From an uncultured Psychroserpens sp. (GTDB lineage Bacteria > Bacteroidota > Bacteroidia > Flavobacteriales > Flavobacteriaceae), in assembly GCF_947503375.1 (NCBI RefSeq), contig NZ_CANNDQ010000002.1, forward strand, positions 397,182 through 461,181: a stretch of DNA of 64,000 nucleotides, given 5' to 3'. The notes under the pieces are model-generated. The model was not told the DNA's origin. It saw nothing but the letters and a program-made list of their open reading frames with translations, and made no database searches. The translations under genes and the position numbers were made by a program. Below, piece after piece: positions 51,889 to 60,166 of this stretch. The stretch's first letter is position 1. The number at the start of each line of letters is the position of its first letter.

Positions 51889-52770
51889 TTATTCTGTTAT
51901 GAGTCTTATACCATTGGGAACAAAGGATGGCGCGTAATTATAATCTTTTTTAGTAACCTTTTTTATATTACTACCATCTATATTCATGATATATATGTGC
52001 TGATTATTATCTTTATTTCCTCTTTCAAAGACAATTTTTTTATTATCTGAAGACCATCTTGGCCTTATATCCATAAGCTTATGATTAGTGATACGCTTAG
52101 TTTCATTTTCAAGAATGTATAATATGTAGATTTCTAAATTACCATGCTCATCACCATAATATAAAATCTTATTTGCGTCATTAGAAATTTGTGGCATTAG
52201 TTTATTACCGTCACTACTAGTAAGAACTTCCCGTTTAGAACCATCTGGTAACATTCTAACAATTTGATAGATACCACTAACATTTGAAGAGTAATATATG
52301 TATTCGTTTTTTCCCCAATATGGTGTGGTATCTGTTACAGTGTTATTTGTTAGTCGATTAAGATTATTACCATTTTTATCAATAGTATATATTTCGCTAT
52401 TACCATCTCTAGTAGAAATAAAAACGATGTGTTTGCCATCTGGAGACCAAGATGGCGCATATTCTGCATTACTTGAATTAGTTAGTTGTGTAAATACTTT
52501 CGTTCTTAAATCCATTAACCAAATCTTCCACCATCCTAATCTTTCTGAAGCGAATACAATATAATTACCATCTGGAGAAATCACTGGACTACTATCTTTA
52601 CTTCTATGGGTTGTAATTTGCTTCAAGTCTCCTTTAGAATTTGTTACAAATAATTGATCTGTACCATTGATTTGCTTTGTAAAGAGTACCTCGTAGTTTT
52701 GCGAAAACAATTCACCAACTGAAATGCTCAGCAAAATTAGTAACAAGTATAAGATTTTATTGTTCTTCAT
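51889..52770 (-). CDS. PD40/TolB-like secreted beta-propeller protein
   Basis: A 293-residue protein from the ATG at 52768-52770, with a signal peptide (VGELFSQ, cleavage near 24). A longer start at 52788 adds only six residues. The body has PD40 repeats: KDSSPVISPDGNYIVFASERLG, EYAPSWSPDGKHIVFISTRDGNSEIYT and DIRPRWSSDNKKIVFERG. It is the middle gene of three related propellers; its start follows the stop of the upstream copy by about 24 bases. Periplasmic location follows from the signal peptide; the ligand is unknown. Confidence 0.8.
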   Translation of the reverse strand: MKNNKILYLLLILLSISVGELFSQNYEVLFTKQINGTDQLFVTNSKGDLKQITTHRSKDSSPVISPDGNYIVFASERLGWWKIWLMDLRTKVFTQLTNSSNAEYAPSWSPDGKHIVFISTRDGNSEIYTIDKNGNNLNRLTNNTVTDTTPYWGKNEYIYYSSNVSGIYQIVRMLPDGSKREVLTSSDGNKLMPQISNDANKILYYGDEHGNLEIYILYILENETKRITNHKLMDIRPRWSSDNKKIVFERGNKDNNQHIYIMNIDGSNIKKVTKKDYNYAPSFVPNGIRLITE

Positions 52771-52794
52771 AGGTGCTTTTGAGCGCATGAAATA

Positions 52795-53640
52795 TTATTT
52801 TTTCAGTCCAGTAATCTGAGTTACTTTATTAGATTCTAAGTTAATCGTATGCAAGCAGAACTGACCTGACAGACTAGATGAAAATGTAATATTCTTTCCA
52901 TCTGGACTAATTGTTGGCATTAAATCATTTGCTTCTTCAGATGTAATCTGTTTCAAATTACTTCCATCAATATTTATAGTATAGATATTTGAAACGTCTT
53001 TATCTTTATATTCAAACGCTATAAAATCATTATTTGAAGAAAAAGATATATTACTTCCAAGCTTATCGGTTAACTTTTTTGGTTTATCTAAGCCATAAGC
53101 TATCCATAACCCCTTGTTGTTTTCATCATTAACCATTATTGCTGTATACAATCCATCTTTACTCGACTTTAAGAAATAGCTTTTAAACTGCTCATATTTA
53201 AGAGGTGTGTTTTTATTTGTAGTACTCAAGTAAAAATTAAACTCCTTATTAGTTTTATTTGCCCATTGAATACCATTTTTGTTCCAAGCAATTATAAATT
53301 GTGTACCCATTTCTAGCTCGTCAATTGAAGTCATAACACTATTAGAGATTAAATTAAATACTGTGACTCGTAGTTGTCCCATATTAGGCCCATTAGAATA
53401 AGCTATAAAATCATCACTCGTTCCCCATCTTGGTTCAATTGACCAATTGCCATCAGTTTTAGTGATTTGCTTTAGATCTGACCCATCCTTATTAATAATA
53501 AAAATTTCTGGTTCTTTTTCAATTCTATATGAATAAAATAGAATTTGGTTGCCGTCATTAGAATATTGTGGCGAGAAATCGCTTTGAGCAATTATTATGT
53601 TACTTATTAGAATTAGAATAATTAATGATAATCTTTTCAT
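52795..53640 (-). CDS. PD40/TolB-like secreted beta-propeller protein
   Basis: A 281-residue secreted protein (signal peptide, cleavage near IIAQSD, residue 20) with PD40 blocks: SPQYSNDGNQILFYSYR, WSIEPRWGTSDDFIAYSNG and DLMPTISPDGKNITFSSS; the middle repeats are more degenerate. It is the first gene of the tandem set. The upstream 220-base gap has a long inverted repeat (53719-53733 and 53788-53802) that may be part of its promoter control. Function as in its paralogues: a periplasmic binding propeller of unknown ligand. Confidence 0.75.
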   Translation of the reverse strand: MKRLSLIILILISNIIIAQSDFSPQYSNDGNQILFYSYRIEKEPEIFIINKDGSDLKQITKTDGNWSIEPRWGTSDDFIAYSNGPNMGQLRVTVFNLISNSVMTSIDELEMGTQFIIAWNKNGIQWANKTNKEFNFYLSTTNKNTPLKYEQFKSYFLKSSKDGLYTAIMVNDENNKGLWIAYGLDKPKKLTDKLGSNISFSSNNDFIAFEYKDKDVSNIYTINIDGSNLKQITSEEANDLMPTISPDGKNITFSSSLSGQFCLHTINLESNKVTQITGLKK

Positions 53641-53718
53641 CTCATAATTGATTTAAATATTGAAACAAAATTAGATGTGACTATCCTTAATTAAAATCAA
53701 ATTGTGTTAATTAGTTAA

Positions 53719-53802
53719 TTTTGTGATAAATGGTTGGACTATTGTTAAAAACAGCTTTCAAAAAGGCAAATCAATTTTATGAATTAACCATTTGTCACAA
53801 AG
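53719..53802. repeat. Long-spaced inverted repeat
   Basis: TTTTGTGATAAATGG (53719-53733) and CCATTTGTCACAAAG (53788-53802) are inverted copies with one or two mismatches, about 54 bases apart, in the intergenic region upstream of the PD40 trio. Could be two regulator half sites or a large hairpin. Confidence 0.4.
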
Positions 53803-53861
53803 TAAACGAAACAACACATATCACTTTATGAATGGAATTGACCTTTTTAAATTTGGTAAAT

Positions 53862-54335
53862 TTAATTTCTGCTAAAACCTGCTGAAGTAATTTCTTTTTT
53901 TATGTCATACGTATTACCGTTATAACAAAACTTAGAGTTGCCTACTGGAGTTTTTTCGTTTGGTGGCACTTTATATGCCCTTAGCATTTCTTTGTTTGGA
54001 TTGCCAGGAAAATTAAAACTAGATTTTAAAGCTAATATTATACTGTCTTGAGACCTATTAGACACGTAAATAAGATTTCCACAAGAACTAGGTTCTTTAA
54101 AGAAAGATAGATATGAAACAGCATCTTGACCATATAAATCACCATGAGCATCAAAACCTCCATTACCATCCTTATAAAGAGTACGATATATTTCTATAAA
54201 TGTGAGTTCACTTATATCTTTTAAATTCGTATCCATTATATTTGAATTAGGTGTATTTGAACTTTCTTTATCAATCTTACAGCTCGATAATAAAAATGTA
54301 ATAAATAAAAGTATGTATAGATTATTTGATTTCAT
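53862..54335 (-). CDS. Hypothetical lipoprotein
   Basis: A 157-residue lipoprotein with signal peptide and lipobox LLSSC (Cys19). The mature part has two short blocks: ISELTFIEIYRTLYKDGNGGFDAHGDLYGQDAVSY and ERSQDSIILALKSSFNFPGNPNKEMLRAYKVPPNEKTPVGNSKFCYNG; the late cysteine could pair with an earlier one (SSCGNL). No family is recognised. It diverges from the histidine kinase gene with a 92-base gap. Location at the periplasm or outer membrane follows from the lipobox. Confidence 0.6.
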   Translation of the reverse strand: MKSNNLYILLFITFLLSSCKIDKESSNTPNSNIMDTNLKDISELTFIEIYRTLYKDGNGGFDAHGDLYGQDAVSYLSFFKEPSSCGNLIYVSNRSQDSIILALKSSFNFPGNPNKEMLRAYKVPPNEKTPVGNSKFCYNGNTYDIKKEITSAGFSRN

Positions 54336-54427
54336 AAATGAATATTTAAATTAAAATAGAAAATAAAGATACCAAATGTTAAAGTTAAAAATAGAACATA
54401 TAATATCTTTAATAGAATTATGATTTC

Positions 54428-55534
54428 ATGCTAAAAAAGATTTCTTCATATTATTCAATCCTACCAATAACAACTAATAAGTTGTTGTTGATGAGTCTTT
54501 TAATTAGTTTATTTTTTATTTTAAAGGCCTATACAAATCATTTAATTAATGATTATAATTATCCTTTTAGTTGGATACTAACTTCTTTAAAAATAAGTAT
54601 TACATATTTACTTTGGGTTATTTTAACACCTTTAGTGTATTCTTTAACAAAAATAGTTCAGGTTTTGAGTCTTTTTAAATTGAACAAATTCTTTCAATTT
54701 ATATTTGGTTGTATAGTTCTAGCTGTTTTTCATCAACTAATTGTCTCAAGATTAGACGATTTTATAAACTTTACAAATAGTGGTTACTTAAAATCATTTT
54801 TTGGTCATAACAATATGGTTACACTTATTATTGGAAGTTTTTCAAGTTTTATTGAACTTCTAGTAATCATTGCTGTTTTCCTTGCTTTTGATTATCAAGA
54901 GAAATTTCTAACAAATCAAAAAGCATTAATTGCATCACAATTAACTGCCTTGCGTATGCAATTACAACCTCATTTCCTATTCAACACTTTACATTCTATA
55001 GCAGCTATGATTGACATAGACAAAAAGAATGCTCAAAAAATGTTAAGTAAACTAGGTGCTTTACTAAGACGTATTTTAGAATATAATGACAATCAATTGG
55101 TTACAGTTAAAGATGAACTCAGTTTTATAAAAGATTATTTAGATTTAGAACAAGTTCGTTATAAAGATCGTGTTACGATAAATTACAATATAACTGAAGA
55201 GTCTATGCCTTTAAAAATACCAAATATGATATTTCAGCCCTTAGTAGAAAATGCGGTTAAGTATGGTATAATCCCAACTATTAGTAATGGCGAGATTAAT
55301 ATAAATATTTGGCTGGAGCAAAATAATTTTATGAAGGAAAAGGCACTAATACTTCAAATTTCAAATACATTTAATAAACATAAAAATTATATAAAACCTG
55401 ATGGTACAGGAACTGGCTTATTGAATGTTAAAAAGCGGCTTAAACAATTCTATGATAATAGATTTTTGTTTGATGTAGGTTTTCAAACTCAAGAATTATA
55501 CGCTGCTAAAATGGTTTTACCAATTATAAAATAA
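54428..55534 (+). CDS. LytS/YehU-type sensor histidine kinase
   Basis: A 368-residue histidine kinase. The N-terminal half has four or more transmembrane helices (about 20-36, 55-72, 90-110 and 133-153). The kinase core begins with LRMQLQPHFLFNTLHSIAAM, with phosphorylated His182, and ends with a HATPase domain (N-box LVENAVKYGI, G-box GTGTGLLNVKKRLKQF). There is no PAS or extracellular sensor domain, so the membrane helices may sense directly. It is followed by its response regulator after 2 bases. This is the typical pairing of the LytS/LytTR type, and in Bacteroidetes many control adhesion or envelope genes. Confidence 0.9.
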   Translation: MLKKISSYYSILPITTNKLLLMSLLISLFFILKAYTNHLINDYNYPFSWILTSLKISITYLLWVILTPLVYSLTKIVQVLSLFKLNKFFQFIFGCIVLAVFHQLIVSRLDDFINFTNSGYLKSFFGHNNMVTLIIGSFSSFIELLVIIAVFLAFDYQEKFLTNQKALIASQLTALRMQLQPHFLFNTLHSIAAMIDIDKKNAQKMLSKLGALLRRILEYNDNQLVTVKDELSFIKDYLDLEQVRYKDRVTINYNITEESMPLKIPNMIFQPLVENAVKYGIIPTISNGEININIWLEQNNFMKEKALILQISNTFNKHKNYIKPDGTGTGLLNVKKRLKQFYDNRFLFDVGFQTQELYAAKMVLPIIK

Positions 55535-55536
55535 CT

Positions 55537-56304
55537 ATGAAATTAAGATGCTTAATCATAGATGACGAATTTTTAGCAAGACAACGTTTGCTTAATTTAT
55601 TGAAGTCATTTGAAAATATATGGGTCATTGGTGAATGCAAAAATGGTGAGGAAGCCATAGAAAAAATAAACATTAAAGAGCCAGATTTAATCTTTTTAGA
55701 TATCCAAATGCCAGATATAGATGGTTTTACTCTTTATAGTAAGCTTCAAAAAAAGCCGTATGTTATTTTCACTACTGCTTATGATACTTATGCTATAAAT
55801 GCCTTTAAAATTAATGCTGTAGATTATCTATTAAAACCATTTGATGAAGAACGCCTCTCTATTGCCATTGATCGTATATTACGTATTCAAAGAACAAACA
55901 GGGCATCACAATTAGAAGAAAAAATAAAACAACTTATCAAAAACACAACACAAGTATCAAGCAGTTTCATAACTCAAATAACGCTATCTCAAAGGGGAAG
56001 AAACATTCTTATACCTGTAGATGATATTATATATTTTAAGAGTGACGGAAATTATATCAAACTGATTACCAATGAAAAATCTCATTTATACAGAATGACC
56101 TTAAACAATCTACAAACTAAGTTAGACCCAAATCAATTTTTAAGAATTCACAGAGCAATAATACTAAATAAATTCCATATCAGACGCTGCATTTATACTA
56201 ATAACAATGTGTATAGATTTGAATTAAAAAATGGTATTGAAATACTATCTTCTAGATCTTTTAGCTCTCAAATTGCGGTATATTTATCAACTAACCTCTT
56301 TTAA
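55537..56304 (+). CDS. LytTR-family response regulator
   Basis: A 255-residue regulator. The receiver domain (1-120) has the acidic pocket DD (9-10), phosphoacceptor Asp55 in FLDIQMPD and Lys100 in LLKPFD. A LytTR DNA-binding domain follows (about 150-253), recognised by RGRNILIPVDDIIYFKSDGNYIKLIT and LDPNQFLRIHRAIILN. LytTR domains bind short direct repeats as dimers. It pairs with the kinase directly upstream. No target is proven, but the three-gene locus starting at 56625 is the nearest candidate. Confidence 0.92.
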   Translation: MKLRCLIIDDEFLARQRLLNLLKSFENIWVIGECKNGEEAIEKINIKEPDLIFLDIQMPDIDGFTLYSKLQKKPYVIFTTAYDTYAINAFKINAVDYLLKPFDEERLSIAIDRILRIQRTNRASQLEEKIKQLIKNTTQVSSSFITQITLSQRGRNILIPVDDIIYFKSDGNYIKLITNEKSHLYRMTLNNLQTKLDPNQFLRIHRAIILNKFHIRRCIYTNNNVYRFELKNGIEILSSRSFSSQIAVYLSTNLF

Positions 56305-56624
56305 ATTTCATCCTTACTTACAAAATAAAACAAGCATTGATTTGTATTCTATTACAGGTCTTCATTACACAATCAACTATTTTTTTTATCTTTATAATAT
56401 CTCCCTTGCACGAACACTGTTTAGATATAGGTGTTTTAAAACCTGTATTAGACATTTGTATTTAGTATCTATATTTTTTGGTAACGAATAACTTTTGAAC
56501 AAAGCTTTATTTTATTGTGCATGAATTCATTGATGATAGAAACGCTACAACATTAAAAATAATGACAAGAAATCGTATCACAGAAGTAATTCTAAATTTT
56601 AAGAATCCTAAATAATTAAACATT
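56305..56624 (+). other. Intergenic region upstream of the protease locus
   Basis: A 320-base AT-rich region between the response regulator and the protease gene. I see no terminator or exact TAnnTTTG element at a proper distance. A 17-codon reading frame (56562-56615, MTRNRITEVILNFKNPK) ends 9 bases before the protease start and might be a leader peptide, but it may well be chance. LytTR-type direct repeats could not be assigned by eye. Confidence 0.35.
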
Positions 56625-58124
56625 ATGAAACTATTACTTATAGATACAGCGGCCAAAACCAGTTATCTCGATTCACTCATTGGAGCTGCAATTATCCTTT
56701 TAGTACTAAGCCTTATCAATGAAAAGATTGTAGATTTCATAAGAAAATATGTTTCTGTAAAACCAAAATACAATCCTCTTAATCTATATAGAAATATCAA
56801 TGCAAAAACTACATATGGCATAACTGAAGAAAACTTAGAATTAAAATATCAAAAGAAGAAAGAAATAAGTTCACTAGCCATATTGGTTGGTATCATTGTG
56901 GCACTTTTTTCTAAAGCCAGTTTATTTGACATGCTATCTAGCAACCCACAAGACAAATTATTTTGGCCTGATGGTTTAGTAATAGAATATAAAACATGGT
57001 TCGATATTCCTAAGTTTATTTTAGGCGTATTATTTACAGGGTTCTTCTTAAGCTTTGGATCTAAATTTTTTCATGATTTGTTAGACATGCTCTACCAGAC
57101 CAAAGAATACAAAAGAAAAATTCTTAATAAACAACTTTATGAACAGGAGAATGCTTCTGATGTTTCAGATTTCATCAAAGCAGATTCACATGATCTAGCT
57201 AAAAAAGCTTTAGCTGAAAACGGTAAAGAATTGAAAGAAAAGTATCCAAGTCTAATTACAAGCTTAGAAATTGGCAATACTGTTAACGATCAAATAGGAA
57301 TTATTGCCAATGTTAATGATAATCCACCTACAGACTTTCCAAAATATTTGACAATCAAACTAGAGAGTGGGAAATCTGCTAGAGTAGAGATTGAAACCAT
57401 AATAAATTTTATTGCTGATGCCCAATATGGCCTAGAGTGTAGAGTTAGAAATCGTAAAAAAATCACAATAACTGGTGCCTTTGGTGGTGTTTTATTAAGT
57501 AATGCGATAGATGATACTAAATACTTTCTCACTTGCTCCCATGTTGCACTTAGTGGAAGCAGTAAAGATAAAGGCGGTTTTAGTGCAGGTCATCATTTTG
57601 ATGAAGACATTCAAATTCTTGGAAAGAAAGGAAGAGCTTCAGGTCATCTTATCTATGCAAAGTTAGATGAAAACAACGATACTGCCATTGTGAAGCTTGA
57701 TGATGATTCAAAATTCAATTGGAGTAATATTCTACCTGATGGTAATATTTTAAAATCTGCAATATCTATAGCAGCTATTGAAAATGGTAATGATGTTGCA
57801 TTTTACAGTTCTAAAAAAAAGCGACTTATCAAAGGTAAAATTCATAAAAAACGTTCCAAAAGCAAAGTACTCGTTAGGTATAGAGATACAGAAATAAAGT
57901 CTTTCTTCAACGTCATAGTTGTTGGAGATAATTTTGGAGATACATGGAGTTCTATTAGTGTTAAAGGCGATTCAGGATCTATACTTTTTGATTCTAACTA
58001 CAGACCTTTCGGCTTAATTATAGCTGGCGGAAACAATCCGAACTCTAATGGAAATTCGTTTACCTATGCGATTCCTATTAAAGAAATTCTAGACAAAACT
58101 AACACCAAAATATACCAACCTTAA
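56625..58124 (+). CDS. Membrane-anchored trypsin-like serine protease
   Basis: A 499-residue protein with three N-terminal transmembrane helices (about 18-36, 82-100 and 125-148) and a long helical linker to about residue 205. A small beta region (about 215-262) precedes a chymotrypsin-fold domain (270-499) with a plausible triad: His306 in TCSHVAL, Asp352 in NDTAIV and Ser450 in GDSG. The hydrophobic pattern predicts the protease on one side of the inner membrane, possibly periplasmic. It starts a plus-strand gene set with the barrel-like and dockerin-lipoprotein genes. I do not know this architecture from a named family, and it is not DegP, which has PDZ domains. Confidence 0.75.
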   Translation: MKLLLIDTAAKTSYLDSLIGAAIILLVLSLINEKIVDFIRKYVSVKPKYNPLNLYRNINAKTTYGITEENLELKYQKKKEISSLAILVGIIVALFSKASLFDMLSSNPQDKLFWPDGLVIEYKTWFDIPKFILGVLFTGFFLSFGSKFFHDLLDMLYQTKEYKRKILNKQLYEQENASDVSDFIKADSHDLAKKALAENGKELKEKYPSLITSLEIGNTVNDQIGIIANVNDNPPTDFPKYLTIKLESGKSARVEIETIINFIADAQYGLECRVRNRKKITITGAFGGVLLSNAIDDTKYFLTCSHVALSGSSKDKGGFSAGHHFDEDIQILGKKGRASGHLIYAKLDENNDTAIVKLDDDSKFNWSNILPDGNILKSAISIAAIENGNDVAFYSSKKKRLIKGKIHKKRSKSKVLVRYRDTEIKSFFNVIVVGDNFGDTWSSISVKGDSGSILFDSNYRPFGLIIAGGNNPNSNGNSFTYAIPIKEILDKTNTKIYQP

Positions 58125-58135
58125 AAACACCTTTT

Positions 58136-60094
58136 ATGAAACATTATGTCTTGTTTGTAATTATCGTATTTCTTTTTGGATTTAACGCTTCAAAACTCAA
58201 CGCTCAAAAAAAGGACAGATACCCTTTAAGTGATGCCATACACTACTTCACCCAAGATTCCATTGAAAAAGTTAAGGTACTAAAGGCATATTTTGATAAC
58301 TCGAATGCGTTAGATCAAAATAAATTTATAGACGCTTCAGGTTTAAATTTCAATGGACCAAGCAATATTATGCCTTTAGAAGTGATATCTTCTCAAAGTG
58401 GAACGAACGGTAACCCTCTAGGCACGCCTTTGATTGATGCTCTAGGAACAGTAATTGCTAAACGATTCAAAGAAGAATTAACACTTGCATTTCTTGAAAA
58501 CTTTAAAGAAAAACTTAAAACGCAACCTTACTTAGGCGAGCTATTTCCAAATGCAAAATTGATTCTGTTATATGACGACCCTTTTAACCACAAAGTTTGG
58601 TTGAGTTCATTTAGAGGTGCTTTAGATGAAGATTTAAGAGCACTACCTAATAACATACCTAGTCTTTTAGAAGAAATAAAGTTAAGAGTCGTTGATTTGA
58701 CCTCCGATCAAAAGCGTCTTATAGAAATATTATTAGCTGGTTATACACCTGTAAGACAGCTATTTGAAAAGCCAGAACATTCCTTTTTGGCATCATCTAC
58801 TTTATTAGAAAATTTAAGTCAAATCGAATTTCAGAATAAAAAATTATCATCAAGCTTAGTACTAATGAATGTGCTTATCAAAGAAATGGGAAATGCTACA
58901 TATGATAATTGGGCAAATGATGAGGCTATAAGCAGACTTAAAAATCCCGAAGTTGCAAGAATATTTATTGGGCTTACTATAGAAAAGTATAAAGATAAAC
59001 TCAGGCTTGTGAAGTTTAAAAATGGAGTTGCAGATACCAATCTGTATTCATTTTTAAACAATACTCATGCAACGGTAATTAGTCCTGTAAGAGCTTACAT
59101 AAGTATTGTAGTTGATGAGGTAGAAGCCTTATCTGAAGCTGTAAATAATTTACAACTCTTAAAGGAAGATAAAGCTCTAAAAGGCGAACAGCTTGTTTTT
59201 TCAGACTTTTTACCCTTAATTGATCAAAGCCTAAAAAGTTTAAAACTAGTTCTTGACGATACAGTTATTGAAAGTATTGGTCTAAATATCGATAATCTTT
59301 CAAGTATAATTAGCACCATAGAAACCTCATCAAAGTTTATAAACAGCATATACAAAAGTATTGACAACAAAGAGTATTCAAAAATTGTAGTAAGTGCTTT
59401 AGCTTTCATTTCAGAAAATATACCAGAAGATAAATTAGAATCAAGTGCTGCGCTTAAAGAATTTGCTAAGTATTCTAGCTTTGCAGTTAATTTAGCAGGT
59501 GCTGAAACTTCTGAAGAGATGACTGCAGCCATTGAAAGTGGCATACTACCAGTACAAAGCTACAGGCTTAAAAGAAACAATTCATTCAGTATCTCAGTAA
59601 ATAGTTTCGCCGGTATTTTTGTGGCCAACGAATACCTATTGAATGATGACGCTAAAAATGAAACTTCAGGTGTTATTGGCTTTACAGCTCCAGTAGGAGT
59701 TGCATTTAATTTTGGTTTCAATACACGAAAAATAGAAAATGGTCTTATTGCAAAAGAAAACAAAAAAATAATTGGAAGTATATCCATATATGCATCGCTT
59801 CTTGATGTTGGTGCCATCACAACATATAGACTCACTAACGATGAAGACCCTATTGAAGGTGTTGAATGGCAAAATGTATTTTCTCCAGGTCTTTATCTTG
59901 TAATTGGAATTCAAAATACACCTCTAGCATTAAGTATAGGTGGCCAATACGGTCCCGAATTAAGAAGCGTTGAGGCCAATGAAGGTATAGGCACTCCCAC
60001 AATTGAATCTAGAGCATTTAGATTAGGTTTGTCGCTTACAGTTGATATACCATTGTTGCATTTGTATTCTAAGAAGAATAAAAACAACTTTTGA
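58136..60094 (+). CDS. Large secreted protein, probable outer-membrane barrel
   Basis: A 652-residue protein with a signal peptide (SKLNAQKK, cleavage near 24). The region 25-470 is largely helical, with coiled-coil-like stretches such as SVVVSALAFISENIPEDKLE and SLKSLKLVLDDTVIE. The last 180 residues are beta-strand rich (SISVNSFAGIFVANEYLL, GVIGFTAPVGVAFNFGFNTRKIENG, VFSPGLYLVIGIQ and RLGLSLTVDIPLLHLYS) and end ...KNKNNF, suggesting a small barrel. No family is recognised. It lies 11 bases downstream of the protease gene and shares its operon. A role as the membrane part of an assembly is conjecture. Confidence 0.65.
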   Translation: MKHYVLFVIIVFLFGFNASKLNAQKKDRYPLSDAIHYFTQDSIEKVKVLKAYFDNSNALDQNKFIDASGLNFNGPSNIMPLEVISSQSGTNGNPLGTPLIDALGTVIAKRFKEELTLAFLENFKEKLKTQPYLGELFPNAKLILLYDDPFNHKVWLSSFRGALDEDLRALPNNIPSLLEEIKLRVVDLTSDQKRLIEILLAGYTPVRQLFEKPEHSFLASSTLLENLSQIEFQNKKLSSSLVLMNVLIKEMGNATYDNWANDEAISRLKNPEVARIFIGLTIEKYKDKLRLVKFKNGVADTNLYSFLNNTHATVISPVRAYISIVVDEVEALSEAVNNLQLLKEDKALKGEQLVFSDFLPLIDQSLKSLKLVLDDTVIESIGLNIDNLSSIISTIETSSKFINSIYKSIDNKEYSKIVVSALAFISENIPEDKLESSAALKEFAKYSSFAVNLAGAETSEEMTAAIESGILPVQSYRLKRNNSFSISVNSFAGIFVANEYLLNDDAKNETSGVIGFTAPVGVAFNFGFNTRKIENGLIAKENKKIIGSISIYASLLDVGAITTYRLTNDEDPIEGVEWQNVFSPGLYLVIGIQNTPLALSIGGQYGPELRSVEANEGIGTPTIESRAFRLGLSLTVDIPLLHLYSKKNKNNF

Positions 60095-60166
60095 TTATTA
60101 AAAAACAGGAAATACTATGAGTCTTAAATCTGAAACTTAATATTATCACTTTAAATTCTTTTGCTC

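Noticed and set aside
56562..56615. 17-codon frame upstream of the protease gene as a leader peptide
   Set aside because: No ribosome or attenuation features seen; this length arises often by chance. Mentioned in the intergenic entry only.
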